Below, in pieces: positions 19,501 to 30,309 of a stretch of 64,000 nucleotides of DNA (position 1 is its first letter; each line of letters opens with the position of its first letter). Below the pieces are notes generated by a model. That model had not been told where the DNA came from, did not search any database, and saw nothing but the letters and a program-made list of their open reading frames with translations. The DNA comes from Nostoc sp. NMS9 (lineage in GTDB: Bacteria; Cyanobacteriota; Cyanobacteriia; Cyanobacteriales; Nostocaceae): the NCBI RefSeq assembly GCF_017114995.1, contig NZ_JABXKL010000020.1, positions 1-64,000 on the forward strand, written 5' to 3'. A program made the translations under genes and the position numbers.

Positions 19501-19908
19501 TTATTGCTTACTTAGAGTTTGTTGAACCTCTTCAACAAACTCAAAAGGAAGATAATCATATTTATGAATGAATCGGCTTTTATTATCTTTATTGCTTTCT
19601 TGTTCAAGCTCATCATCAGTAAAATTTGTAAAAATAATAATCGGTAAATTAGGAAAACTTTTTCTAATTTTTCTATGGAGATGAACCCCCGTTCTTAATC
19701 CATCATTAGTATCACAATCTTTAAATATGTCTTCTGGTGGCATCATCACATCTAAAATTACTAGTTGAATTTTGTCATGATTATCTTCGAGATATTTGAA
19801 AGCAGAATTAACATCTTTTTTCAAAGTGGTCTCAAATTTAGAAAGTTTTAATTCTTCAACAAAGCTAGCTATTCCTCTCTCTTCATCATCAATAAAAAGA
19901 ATCATCAA
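19501..19908 (-). CDS. Stand-alone response regulator receiver domain
   Basis: 'MILFIDDEERG', 'QLVILDVMMP', 'PIIIFTNFTD' receiver motifs with no output domain. Confidence 0.9.
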   Translation of the reverse strand: MMILFIDDEERGIASFVEELKLSKFETTLKKDVNSAFKYLEDNHDKIQLVILDVMMPPEDIFKDCDTNDGLRTGVHLHRKIRKSFPNLPIIIFTNFTDDELEQESNKDNKSRFIHKYDYLPFEFVEEVQQTLSKQ

Positions 19909-19927
19909 CAGCCTCCTTTACTTACAT

Positions 19928-22645
19928 TTAGTGTCTAGGAATAACTAAGTGAAATTCCGTTGGCTCAGTATTATTAGACAAAATTAAATCTCCTCCTAAT
20001 TCTCTCATTATACTTTTAGAAATAGCGAGGCCTAACCCCGATCCTGCTACATTTTTTTTGATTGCTCCAGGACAGCGAAAACCTTCTTTAAATATGTCTT
20101 TTACAAATTCATTCTCAATACCGATTCCCCAATCTTTTAATTTAATAATTATATTTTCTTTATTTTTATCATCAATATCTATATCAATTTTAAATTGATT
20201 TTTGTCATCTTTCGCATACTTTATCGAATTCATCAATAAATTATATATAACTTGGTTTATTTTTACTTTATCTGTATTAATTTCTAATCTTAAGAATCGA
20301 GGATTGACTTTACTATAGTCAATATTTTCTATGGAGAACCCGTGGTCAATTACAATCGGACGAAGTTGATTAGTCGTTTTAATAATAACATCTCTAAAAA
20401 TAAAAAATTTTTCTTTTTTAGATTTTCCAGAAATACGACCACCCATAATATATTCTAACTCTGCAACTTGGTATAAAAGTATTTCACAATCTGTCAGAAT
20501 ATCTTCTAGTTTTCTGTCAAAATGCTCTGAATTTATTTCTTCTTTACGTCTTTGAACAAAACTTGCATTACTTCTAATTCCAACAATAGGAGATCTAAAT
20601 TCATGAGTAATTTTATTAATTATTTGCGATTTTCTACGTTCAAGTGCATTAACAACAGAGTCAACAAAACTTTCTAATACTTGCACATCTCGCTCATAAA
20701 TATACTCTCTATAATCCCTTTTATAGCCTGCTTCGAGAGTTCCAATCACTTGACTTTTGAAAGGTTCAATCATAGGAATAAAAACTCTAATTAAGTCTTG
20801 ATGACCATATTTATGATATATTTGCTTATCAAAGCGTGGATCTTCAATATCTGGTACTTGAATTTTTCTGCTTTTCACAATACTAGCTTGAATATCATTA
20901 CTATCTAATGAATGGTTAGCTTCTTTTTTAAACTCTTCTAATTGATTATCTAAAATGCCAGTAATAAATTCTGTTTTTATACTATTGGTCTCGCGGTTAA
21001 CCAAGGAAATATTAACAACTTCAAATTGTAATATGTCAGTAATGCTCTTGATGACATTTTCCATAATTTGATTGTGATTTTGATGTTCGGCAATCTGCTG
21101 TTCTTTTTGACGTAGATCGCTTAACTTTTTGTCAGATTCTCGTCTATCAATCAATATCGCAGCATAACGCGCTAATAATTCGAGATACTCTTCATCAGCT
21201 TTTGAAAAAGCATTAAGTTCTGGACTTTCAATATTTAAAACCCCTAGTCTTTTTGAACCTAATTCAACCTCAGTTCCTTTTCTAACTGGGATATTTTCTA
21301 TGAATAGAGGAATGGCAATTTCCGAACGAGTATCCCGCCAATATTCTACATAAGTATCCTTCCATATAGAATCTTTTAAAACATTACCAACATTGATAGT
21401 TTTTTTGCTCTCAAGGGCTTTACCAGTAATACCTTCACCTATTTTCCATTTAGTGAGATCTTTTTTAAGAGGCCTTTTGCTTTCAATAACTTCTAACTCG
21501 CCAGTAAAGTAATTTAAGCGACTAATAGCTCCATGTCCTGAATCAAGTAAATTTATAGCACCGTCTATAAGACATTTAAAAACTTCTTTAGCTGTATCAC
21601 AATTTATCATTTCTAGCATAATTTCAGTTAGCTTTTTCAACTTCTCTCTATCTTTTAAGTTTTCCTTGGTTTTTTTATTTGTTACGGCTTTATCAAAAGA
21701 TAAAGCTGCATAGTTTGAGAAGCATTTAAACCCTTCTTTTTCTAGTTCTTTAAAAGAGCGATTTTCTGTAGTAAAAATATCCAAAATTCCAATTATTTCT
21801 CCATCATTAATCATTAATGGCGCACTCAGCATAGAAGTCCAGCCTCTTTTTTTAACTTCTCCATAATGCAGAAATTTTGTAGAAGCTCTAGTAATGTCGG
21901 ATAAATAAAAAATACCTTTTCGGCGATAAAAATCTTGCACCACATTAAAATTTTTATCCAGTTCCAGATTTTTATATTCATCATCTACTTTGCCAGCAGT
22001 AGCTAAGATTTTAAACTTTTGATGCTTTATATCTTTTTTCCAGAGAATACAAGCTGATGCCTCAAAAAGCTCACAGGCTTTTTGAGGCAATAACTGAATA
22101 AATTCATCAGGATCAACCGTCATTAACTGTTCTGATAACTTACATAAAGTTTCCAACGGTTTATAAGGATTATAATTATAATCGAGATTTTCAATAGTGA
22201 CTATTGCTCTATTAGCAAATGATTTCAACAATCCTTGTTCTTGTTTAGTCAAAGTTCCAAGTATATAAGAGAAGTGATAAATATAACCAACCACCTTACT
22301 TTCTGTTGACCACAAGGGATAACTATATACTGATTTTAAATGATACTTATCTCTAATGTTAGGATGAAGCTTTTCTTGTTTAGAAAAGACTATTTCATCC
22401 CAGAAAAGTTTTTTATTATTAATCAATCCTTCTAATTCTAGATTGTTGCTTGTACAAATCAATTGAGTAACTACTCTTGTTTCAGCATTAATAAGAGCTA
22501 TAGCAAAAGTATGACAATCGATAAATTGTTTGCCAAGTTCAGTAATTCGCTTCAACGCCTCATTTTGTGTTTTGTGCTGAAACGGAATTTCACTCATATA
22601 CTTGAAGATTTCATTTAAGTTAAATTTAGATATTTTGTCCGACAT
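19928..22645 (-). CDS. Multi-GAF sensor histidine kinase
   Basis: Repeated GAF-like segments, H-box 'THEFRSPIVGIRSNASF', N-box 'NSIKYA', G-box 'GSGLGLAISKSIMRELGG'. Confidence 0.94.
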   Translation of the reverse strand: MSDKISKFNLNEIFKYMSEIPFQHKTQNEALKRITELGKQFIDCHTFAIALINAETRVVTQLICTSNNLELEGLINNKKLFWDEIVFSKQEKLHPNIRDKYHLKSVYSYPLWSTESKVVGYIYHFSYILGTLTKQEQGLLKSFANRAIVTIENLDYNYNPYKPLETLCKLSEQLMTVDPDEFIQLLPQKACELFEASACILWKKDIKHQKFKILATAGKVDDEYKNLELDKNFNVVQDFYRRKGIFYLSDITRASTKFLHYGEVKKRGWTSMLSAPLMINDGEIIGILDIFTTENRSFKELEKEGFKCFSNYAALSFDKAVTNKKTKENLKDREKLKKLTEIMLEMINCDTAKEVFKCLIDGAINLLDSGHGAISRLNYFTGELEVIESKRPLKKDLTKWKIGEGITGKALESKKTINVGNVLKDSIWKDTYVEYWRDTRSEIAIPLFIENIPVRKGTEVELGSKRLGVLNIESPELNAFSKADEEYLELLARYAAILIDRRESDKKLSDLRQKEQQIAEHQNHNQIMENVIKSITDILQFEVVNISLVNRETNSIKTEFITGILDNQLEEFKKEANHSLDSNDIQASIVKSRKIQVPDIEDPRFDKQIYHKYGHQDLIRVFIPMIEPFKSQVIGTLEAGYKRDYREYIYERDVQVLESFVDSVVNALERRKSQIINKITHEFRSPIVGIRSNASFVQRRKEEINSEHFDRKLEDILTDCEILLYQVAELEYIMGGRISGKSKKEKFFIFRDVIIKTTNQLRPIVIDHGFSIENIDYSKVNPRFLRLEINTDKVKINQVIYNLLMNSIKYAKDDKNQFKIDIDIDDKNKENIIIKLKDWGIGIENEFVKDIFKEGFRCPGAIKKNVAGSGLGLAISKSIMRELGGDLILSNNTEPTEFHLVIPRH

Positions 22646-22761
22646 GATTCACCCGTCAATGATTACATAAGGAATATAAAAGAGAGCGATTTTTTTCGGG
22701 GGAGATAGGCAAGAATTAAGCAGGGGCTTTAAACATCTGACTTTTCACGGGATGTGGAAAG

Positions 22762-23172
22762 TCAGAATGGCCCATATCGAGAAGACTGGAAAATATAGGG
22801 ACTAAGAGGATAATCGCTTTGAAGCTTGCGGAGAGAACAAATTTCTTCAGAGTAAAGAGGATGAATAGATAGAGTGCTTTTTTTAACTCGCTTCACGTAA
22901 ATTGTGCGATCATCCCAATCTATTTGCTTCCATTGCAAAGATGCCGCCTCTGCCACGCACAATCCGTGACGGTAGCAAAGCAAAATTAGAGTTGAGTCTC
23001 GGTGAGCGTGGCGACCCTTGGATTTTTTGATATCTGACCACATCGCAGAGACTTCTTCTAGTAATAAATGTTCCCTAGTCCTGAGTTTGAAGTACTTAGG
23101 AGAGTTAGGCGACTGACGTTCTTGTTTTTCGGTTTTACCAACTTTCGGTGGTTGGACGGTTTGTGGTGTCAT
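22762..23172 (-). pseudogene. Truncated tyrosine recombinase/integrase
   Basis: 'RDSTLILLCYRHGLCVAEAASLQWKQIDWDDRTIYVKRVKKS' is the N-terminal part of the catalytic domain. The ORF stops after 'SSRYGPF', before the HxxR and Tyr motifs. Confidence 0.8.
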
Positions 23173-23763
23173 AACTCAACCCCCTGAAAAACTTGGGGTA
23201 TGTGAGCTAATTTTACCAACTTACGCTCCAAAGTTGGGTTTGCACATAGACATAAAAACCTAACTTTTCCCGTTAAGTCCGAAAACCCCTGCACAGAGAG
23301 AAGCAGGAGGCAAGAGGTAGAAGGAAAAGAAAATAAGAAGTTAAGAGTCTCGCGGTACAAAGATTTTATAACTCCTGCGTCCTGCCTCCTGCCCTCTGAC
23401 TTGAAAGTGCTGAGTACTGAGTAAAAATCCCAGTCCCTAGTCCCACTTTCATGCTTGGCTGTGAAACTTGTTTCATCGGGACTGCCTCCTGTCTCAAAAC
23501 CTCCACCAAAAGATAACGGGAAAAATCAGGTTTTGCGCTCAACACTATTTTTTATGAATTTAATGCGGTACATCCTGCAATACGATAAAGATATACCCAT
23601 TACAAGTATCTCTCTTGCCAGCACTGAAAAATTACATTGATTTTAGGCTGATAAAAGATGATCGCAACTTTAGGAGTCAAGCACAACACTCGATCGTGTT
23701 ACAAATCACAACTGGCAATAGTGAAATTAATTAAACTTACTGCTAATTCCTCTAAAAAAACTT

Positions 23764-24117
23764 ATGCAACACTTTTTATTAACTTGGCTCGGTACTGCGG
23801 TGGCGTTATTCATTACAGCTAATATCGTTCCGGGATTCTTTATCAAGAATTTTGTGACTGCCTTAATCGCAGCCTTTGTAATTGGTCTAGTTAATGCATT
23901 TATTAGACCAATTTTGCAGATTTTGACGTTTCCGATTACCTTGCTCACCTTTGGTTTATTTACATTGGTGATTAACGCCTTAGCCCTTTGGCTGGCAAGT
24001 ATCCTAACTCCTGGTTCTGGTTTTGAGATTCAGGGCTTTTTACCTGCTTTGCTAGGTTCAATTGTACTAGCAATTGTTTCTAGCATCATTAACTATTTTT
24101 TGAGAGTTGTTGACTAG
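23764..24117 (+). CDS. Phage holin family / four-TM membrane protein
   Basis: 'LTWLGTAVALFITANIVPGF...AFVIGLVNAFIRPILQILTFPITLLTFGLFTLVINALALWLAS'. Confidence 0.88.
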   Translation: MQHFLLTWLGTAVALFITANIVPGFFIKNFVTALIAAFVIGLVNAFIRPILQILTFPITLLTFGLFTLVINALALWLASILTPGSGFEIQGFLPALLGSIVLAIVSSIINYFLRVVD

Positions 24118-24121
24118 AAAA

Positions 24122-24655
24122 TTAAAGAACTTTTGTAATACTAATAATATTTAAAGCTTGGGCAACAGCAAGAGTTACCGCTCCTGGTTGCCCTTGTATT
24201 TGGAAAATTTGTTTAGGAACTAAAAATTTCACTCGCAATTCCTTTATCTTTGTAAAGGGGAAAACAGTCAAAGATGTGAGTTGAGATGCTGCAAGAATAG
24301 CAGCTGCCTCTGCTACGCTAGGTGTACCTACTCGATCGTCGGTAATTGTGGCAGGGTTGGGGACACAGACAGAGCGAAGTATTTCCGCAGAAAAGGTTTT
24401 TAAGGGCAAATTGCGGAGGCGACAAAGTTTGACTAAGCCAACTTCCGAGGCTTTAGTGTCAATGGTAGCAATACCTGCGATCGCACTTGGAAAAAGTTGA
24501 TTTTCTCGAAATACTTGCTCAATTGCCCGATCAATCAACTGCCATGATGTTCCCCGTTTACAACCGATTCCTACCCATAAAACCTGTTGTATTTGCTGTA
24601 TTTCCTTACTCAGGCTGTCAGGGTTTGACATGATTGGGTTTACTCCAACAGCCAA
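24122..24655 (-). CDS. Cobalamin biosynthesis protein CbiG/CobE C-terminal-type
   Basis: 'LWVGIGCKRGTSWQLIDRAIEQVFRENQLFPSAIAGIATIDTKASEVGLVKLCRLRNLPLKTFSAEIL' and 'VGTPSVAEAAAILAA'. Probable start at the internal Met (MSNPDS). Confidence 0.88.
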   Translation of the reverse strand: MAVGVNPIMSNPDSLSKEIQQIQQVLWVGIGCKRGTSWQLIDRAIEQVFRENQLFPSAIAGIATIDTKASEVGLVKLCRLRNLPLKTFSAEILRSVCVPNPATITDDRVGTPSVAEAAAILAASQLTSLTVFPFTKIKELRVKFLVPKQIFQIQGQPGAVTLAVAQALNIISITKVL

Positions 24656-25248
24656 CCAAATAAATCTCCCACCGTCAGCCTCAACTCACTTGCAAAATCT
24701 GGCACAAGGAGTAAAGCTTCTAATTCATCCAACATGACTGGCTGTTGATTGCGGATGTACACAAATACTGTTTGTTCTTCTGGATCAATCAGCCAACCCA
24801 TTTGTGTTTCATAATTCAGACAATGTAAAATATTTTTTGTAACTTTCGTTTGTCTTTGGTCAGGTGATAGAATCTCAATAGTCCAATCGGGGGCTGCTGA
24901 AAATAAATTTGCTACCCTGCCATTTTCTTTGCGAGGTATTCTCTCCCAGGTAAATACTGCTACATCCGGAATAATTGATCTGCCACCAAAAGTACATCGC
25001 AGTTCTGGATATGCTCGTGCAACTTTTTGGGGTTTCAAGATAGCATTAATAAAAATAATCAGTTCGCCTTGAATAGTGCTATGTTCTCCCTGTGCCATTG
25101 GTTTTTGAATAATTTCACCATTAATGTATTCACTAGCGGGCTTCGTTTCTGGTAGCATTAGAAACTCTGCTAAAGTTATGTTTTTTGATCGTATCCGTAC
25201 CATTTGCGATCGCCTCCAAATCCTGCAATTCTTATTAAAAAACCGCAA
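24640..25248 (-). CDS. Uma2 family endonuclease-like protein (DUF820)
   Basis: 'LAEFLMLPETKPASEYINGEIIQKPMAQGEHS', 'IIPDVAVFTWERIP', 'PDWTIEILSPDQ'. Confidence 0.92.
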   Translation of the reverse strand: MRFFNKNCRIWRRSQMVRIRSKNITLAEFLMLPETKPASEYINGEIIQKPMAQGEHSTIQGELIIFINAILKPQKVARAYPELRCTFGGRSIIPDVAVFTWERIPRKENGRVANLFSAAPDWTIEILSPDQRQTKVTKNILHCLNYETQMGWLIDPEEQTVFVYIRNQQPVMLDELEALLLVPDFASELRLTVGDLFGWLLE

Positions 25249-25290
25249 AGTACATAAAGAAGCTTTAACTTAACTCTTACTCTGCGTACC

Positions 25291-25365
25291 TACCCTGCGG
25301 GAAGGCGAAGCGCCTATGCGCTACCTCAGCGTCACTACCCTACGGGAAGGCGAAGCGCCTATGCG
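25291..25365. repeat. Two direct copies of a 30-bp GC-rich repeat
   Basis: taccctgcgggaaggcgaagcgcctatgcg (25291-25320) and taccctacgggaaggcgaagcgcctatgcg (25336-25365), one mismatch. Confidence 0.9.
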
Positions 25366-25376
25366 TTAAAAAAATA

Positions 25377-27131
25377 TTACATCCTCTCCAATACCTGAAT
25401 TCCCAACAAAGATAATCCCAACTTCAGAGTTCTAGCAGTCAAATCACATAAAACTAAACGAGATGTTCGCTGCGGTTCCTCCGCTTGTAGTATGGGACAG
25501 CGATCGTAGAATTGGTTAAACTTCTGACTCAGTTCAAACAAATACTCGCATAAACGATTGGGCAGCAAGTCTTGCTCTACACTACTAATAACTTCATCCA
25601 GTTGAAGTAAATATTTTGCTAGCGCTAATTCTGTTTCATGCTGCAACAAAACGGCATTATTTCCCAACTCTTTAAAGTTAATATTACCCTTGCGGCTAAT
25701 CCCATAAATCCGCGCATAAACATACAGCATATAGGGCGCAGTATTACCTTTAAGATCCAGCATTTTGTCGTAGCTGAAGATGTAGTTACTGGTGCGATTT
25801 TGGCTTAAGTCTGCATACTTCACTGCACTGATTCCAACTACCCTAGCAACTTCATTAATAAATTCTTCAGTTTCTTGGCGTTCTTCTTTTTGTAATCTAG
25901 TTTTGAGGTCAGCATGGGCACGAGAAACAGCTTCATCTAATAAATCCCGTAACCGCACACTGTCCCCAAAACGAGTTTTGATTCTTTTACCATCTTCTCC
26001 TAACACCAACCCAAAAGGAACATGCACTAATTCCACATCATCAGGAATCCATCCGGCTTTGCGTGCCACTTGGAAAAATTGGGCAAAGTGGTTTCCTTGT
26101 CCAGCATCTGTTACATAAATTATCCGCTTTGCTTCATCCTGCTGAATCCGGTAACGGAGAGATGCTAAATCTGTTGTGGCGTAGTTATAACCACCATCTG
26201 ATTTCTGCACAATTAAAGGTAAGGGTTCACCTTCTCTATTTGTAAACCCTTCCAGAAAAACGCATTTTGCCCCTTGATTTTCTACCAGTAACCCAGATTT
26301 TTCTAAATCTTCCACAACTCCTGGTAGTAAGGGATTGTAAAAAGATTCGCCGCGTTCAATTAACTTGATATCCAGCAAGTCATAAATTATTTGAAACTCC
26401 TGCCGCGACTGTTCGCACAACAGTTTCCAAGCATGGAGTGTATCTTCTGCACCTGCTTGTAATCTGACGACTTCTTGGCGTGCTGTCTCTTGAAAAGCTT
26501 CATCTGTATCAAACCACAATTTGGCTTTGCGATAAAAAGAGACTAAATCACCAATATCTAAAGCATTAGCGGTGGTAAGCGCGTCTGGGTAAACTTCCCG
26601 CAGATAGGCGATTAACATGCCAAACTGCGTACCCCAATCGCCGACATGATTTAACCGCAGTACATCATGTCCTTGAAATTCTAAAATCCGGGCGATGGAA
26701 TCACCAATAATCGTCGAACGCAAGTGTCCAACGTGCATTTCTTTGGCAATATTCGGACTGGAAAAATCCACAATTTCCCGCTTCGGCGTTTTCGCGGCTG
26801 GAACTCCTAGTCTGGGATCAGCTTGAATCGCGTTGAGTTGTGCTTCTAAGTATGCTGTTTTCAGTTTCAGATTGATAAATCCCGGCCCAGCAATTTCTGG
26901 CGGTTCGCAGATTTCGGATACATCTAGTTTCTCAACGATCGCACCTGCGATCGCTCTTGGTTGCTTTCCTAACTTTTTACTCAGGGATAAAGCCACATTT
27001 ACCTGATAATCGCCAAATTTAGGATTGCTAGCAGGAACCAAAATTGGATCTACTCCAGCCAAGTCAGCGCCAAAAGCCGCGATTAAGGCCTGCTCTACGT
27101 GAGCTTTTAGTTTTTCTTGTGTAGCGTTCAT
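25377..27131 (-). CDS. argS: Arginyl-tRNA synthetase
   Basis: '[52 protein letters not shown]' (HIGH-type motif) and C-terminal DALR-like region. Confidence 0.98.
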   Translation of the reverse strand: MNATQEKLKAHVEQALIAAFGADLAGVDPILVPASNPKFGDYQVNVALSLSKKLGKQPRAIAGAIVEKLDVSEICEPPEIAGPGFINLKLKTAYLEAQLNAIQADPRLGVPAAKTPKREIVDFSSPNIAKEMHVGHLRSTIIGDSIARILEFQGHDVLRLNHVGDWGTQFGMLIAYLREVYPDALTTANALDIGDLVSFYRKAKLWFDTDEAFQETARQEVVRLQAGAEDTLHAWKLLCEQSRQEFQIIYDLLDIKLIERGESFYNPLLPGVVEDLEKSGLLVENQGAKCVFLEGFTNREGEPLPLIVQKSDGGYNYATTDLASLRYRIQQDEAKRIIYVTDAGQGNHFAQFFQVARKAGWIPDDVELVHVPFGLVLGEDGKRIKTRFGDSVRLRDLLDEAVSRAHADLKTRLQKEERQETEEFINEVARVVGISAVKYADLSQNRTSNYIFSYDKMLDLKGNTAPYMLYVYARIYGISRKGNINFKELGNNAVLLQHETELALAKYLLQLDEVISSVEQDLLPNRLCEYLFELSQKFNQFYDRCPILQAEEPQRTSRLVLCDLTARTLKLGLSLLGIQVLERM

Positions 27132-27849
27132 ATATAGATTTTATCTGTGAAAGGGGGAATGTAGCTCTGGAAAAGCTTGATTATTTTAACCTTAAAAGAT
27201 ATTCATCAAGTCTAGGCAAAGACTGTCATTTTAAGGTACAACCCCCTTAAATTGTCTCCCATCCTTGGCATAACTTCTAGATTCTGACGATACCGAAGTC
27301 GATTTTGGCAGACTACTGCTAGTTAATCAAGTCAACGAAAGCATAGTACGTAGTAAGCACTTGAGTGCTTAAAACAAAGACTAAACTTATTTACCCAGGT
27401 TTCATTGATTTGATAGATTACTACGTTTCCCAACGTAAGTACCGAGATAAACTCTGTTTGTATAGCAGCAAATAACCTTCGTCAAGCCTAAGTTGATACA
27501 CCTAACAGCGCACTACTACTTATCTACCTTATTTAAATAAAAATTATTATAGATTAAGCTTTTAGCATTTCACTATAGGAATTGCACATCTTCTTTTCAT
27601 AAAAAATAGAAATATTTCATCAATTTTTCATCATATATAAGTTTAATTACTAGGTACTAACAACAGTGTAACATCCGATTAAAAATAGTATTTTTTCAGT
27701 AAAAATACTTTAAATAAAGAGCTATTTGAATCTACTAGTAAAAGTAAACAAATAGATTGACTTCGCAGAAGTATAGCTGTTAGAAGTAAGAGACAAGCGA
27801 AGATAGATAGCTGCTACAAAAGCATTATCTAAATTGTATTTCCTACTTA

Positions 27850-28695
27850 ATGGCTCATAAAATGAAACTTAATTTATTCACAGCCTTGATTGCTGCTACA
27901 GCTACCTTGACCGGATTAGTTTCCAAAGTAGAAACTGCATCTGCTGCTGATTTTAATTGGAATAGTTCATGGACTCAACCAACAATATATAGTAAGTCTA
28001 AAACTGGTTTTAACGACGCTCCTTTTCAACAATTTGTCCAAGCAGAAAGTGTTGCCCTTCCAAATAGCGGACAATTTAAATTAGACCCCAGTAAATTAAA
28101 CCTAAAATACGACCACGATGTTTCTGTTTACTTTATCAATGAGGGCGCAGGTTATAGAAACCAGTTAGCCTTTGAAGCTACAGGAACTACTAACAAGTCT
28201 GGGCTGCTTTTTAATGATATTTCTTGTGAAGGGACTGGATGTGTTGGCGGCTGGGGCGGTAACGCACTAAAACTAGGTGATGGGGTCAAAGTTGGTAATG
28301 TTACCGCAGGTACTCAACTCGACTTCTGGTTAAGAGCTGATGGTTTGAACCGTGGCAACTCTGCCAATATCTTTGGTACTGACACAGCTTCTAACGCTGA
28401 CGGACTACAGCACGCAGTTGCTTATGCTTACAACAACTACATCCTCCTGGCATTTGAGGATTTATACGGTGGTTTACACGCTTCAGGAGTAGATTCTGTA
28501 ACTGGTAAGTGGAACGAAGGTTCCGATCGCGACTTTAATGATGTTGTCGTCGTTCTTGATGTCGGCGAGGCAAATGTTAAAGCGTTAATTGGCGCTACCG
28601 TTCCTGAACCATCTGTTACTCTATCAATGTTTGCGGTGGGAGCAGTTAGTATGTTTGGATTGCGCCGCCGCCGTCAAAGTCGCACTTCTCACTAA
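27850..28695 (+). CDS. Secreted DUF4114-like PEP-CTERM protein
   Basis: N-terminal signal, 'DRDFNDVVVVLDV' and C-terminal 'VPEPSVTLSMFAVGAVSMFGLRRRRQSR'. Confidence 0.9.
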   Translation: MAHKMKLNLFTALIAATATLTGLVSKVETASAADFNWNSSWTQPTIYSKSKTGFNDAPFQQFVQAESVALPNSGQFKLDPSKLNLKYDHDVSVYFINEGAGYRNQLAFEATGTTNKSGLLFNDISCEGTGCVGGWGGNALKLGDGVKVGNVTAGTQLDFWLRADGLNRGNSANIFGTDTASNADGLQHAVAYAYNNYILLAFEDLYGGLHASGVDSVTGKWNEGSDRDFNDVVVVLDVGEANVKALIGATVPEPSVTLSMFAVGAVSMFGLRRRRQSRTSH

Positions 28696-28823
28696 ACTTT
28701 GAAACGGTGCTTAATATAAGGTGTATTTAGTTTAATTGGAAAATAACAAGCGATCAATCGCATTTTCACCCGTACATTTATACGGGTGATTTTACATTTG
28801 TAGTGGCATTTATATTTTATATT

Positions 28824-30092
28824 TTATCTATTGCGATCACGTTCTAAATCATCAATCACTTTTTGCAAATACCACTCGTCTGACATCCCAGGATGGTAAT
28901 CCTGGTTTTGCTGAATCAATCGTTCGGCAATTTCCCAATATCCCCCAACCATTCGTAAAAGTCGCTGACGTAGCAGATGATATTTTTGCTTTTTTGACTC
29001 TGGACTAAATTTCTGGATTTTTTCTAGGCTACTTAAGACTTGTTGATAATTTTCCCAGTCTTCTTGTTGGCAAAAGATACTCGCCGCCCGTTGATAATCT
29101 TCCACGGCGTTTTGTATTTCTTCTAAGCAAGTATAGGCAATGCCGCGATTGTAATAAGCTTGAGCATCATCAGAATTGATTTGTAGCGCTTGGGTGTAAT
29201 CTTGAATTGCACCAAGATAATTGCCCATTGCCCGATAGACATTACCTCTGGCAATATAGACTAAGACATCTTCGGGTTGCATCTGGAGTGCTTGGTTCAG
29301 ATCAGCGATCGCACCTTGATGATCTCCCAAGACAGAACGTGCTTTACCTCGGTTGCGATAAACAATCGCATCTTGAAAATTTAGTCGTAATGCTTGATTA
29401 AAATCTGCGATCGCTTCTCGATAATTCCCGATTTTACAACGCACAACCCCACGACAGCAGTAAGCTTGGGCATCTTGCGGATCGGCTTTTAATACCCAGT
29501 TTAAATCGGCGAGTGCTTCTTGGGTATCTCCCTTTTCAGCCTTTTCTAATAATTGTGTAAAATAATCATTGGTGGATAAAATTGGTGCATTAGTGGAAGG
29601 CGATTGCTCAAGGGCAGGTAATTTTTGTGGTTGTAGCTGTTTAATTCGTTCCAATGACAGACGACAATTCTCTTTATCTTGTTGCTCTAGATATAACCCA
29701 GCAGCTTTTTTAAAGTTAGCGATCGCATCTTGAATATAACCCTGTTTGCGCCGCACCATTCCCCGCAGATTATAAGCAGCAGCATAATTGAGATTGAGAC
29801 GAATCGCACGTTCAGCATCTTCTAGCGCCCCCGGTAAATTTTTCAGCGCTACCCTAGCCAATCCCCGACAATAATATGCTTCTATACTCTCAGGATTCAG
29901 CTTCAGGGCTTCGGTATAATCTGAAACAGCTTTCAGAATTGCGCCTGAGTCATAATGTGCTAAACCCCGTTGCAAATAAGCTTCGCTAAAGTAAGGTGTC
30001 AGTTGTAAAGCATGGTTAAATTCCTCAATTGCTCCCGCGTAATCTTTTCGCCTAGCCTTTTCCAATCCTCTATTGTAGAATTCATCATTCAT
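28824..30092 (-). CDS. Tetratricopeptide repeat protein
   Basis: Repeated TPR units such as 'AIADFNQALRLNFQDAIVYRNRGKARSVLGDHQGAIADLNQALQ'. Confidence 0.95.
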   Translation of the reverse strand: MNDEFYNRGLEKARRKDYAGAIEEFNHALQLTPYFSEAYLQRGLAHYDSGAILKAVSDYTEALKLNPESIEAYYCRGLARVALKNLPGALEDAERAIRLNLNYAAAYNLRGMVRRKQGYIQDAIANFKKAAGLYLEQQDKENCRLSLERIKQLQPQKLPALEQSPSTNAPILSTNDYFTQLLEKAEKGDTQEALADLNWVLKADPQDAQAYCCRGVVRCKIGNYREAIADFNQALRLNFQDAIVYRNRGKARSVLGDHQGAIADLNQALQMQPEDVLVYIARGNVYRAMGNYLGAIQDYTQALQINSDDAQAYYNRGIAYTCLEEIQNAVEDYQRAASIFCQQEDWENYQQVLSSLEKIQKFSPESKKQKYHLLRQRLLRMVGGYWEIAERLIQQNQDYHPGMSDEWYLQKVIDDLERDRNR

Positions 30093-30309
30093 GACATTTG
30101 TTTGGTTGATTCAGTTAATTGAATTCCAGCAGGCTTGTTTCGTAGCCTAATCTATGCATTCATCTTCATATTTTAAGTATATTTCATAGTTTTTGTGAAA
30201 TAAAACCAACACACTACCCTAACTTTTGATAAATGGAATATTGTACACATCCAGATTTGGGAGTTCAGTTTAGTGAAAATATCACTAATCAAATTTATTA
30301 TTACATTCA

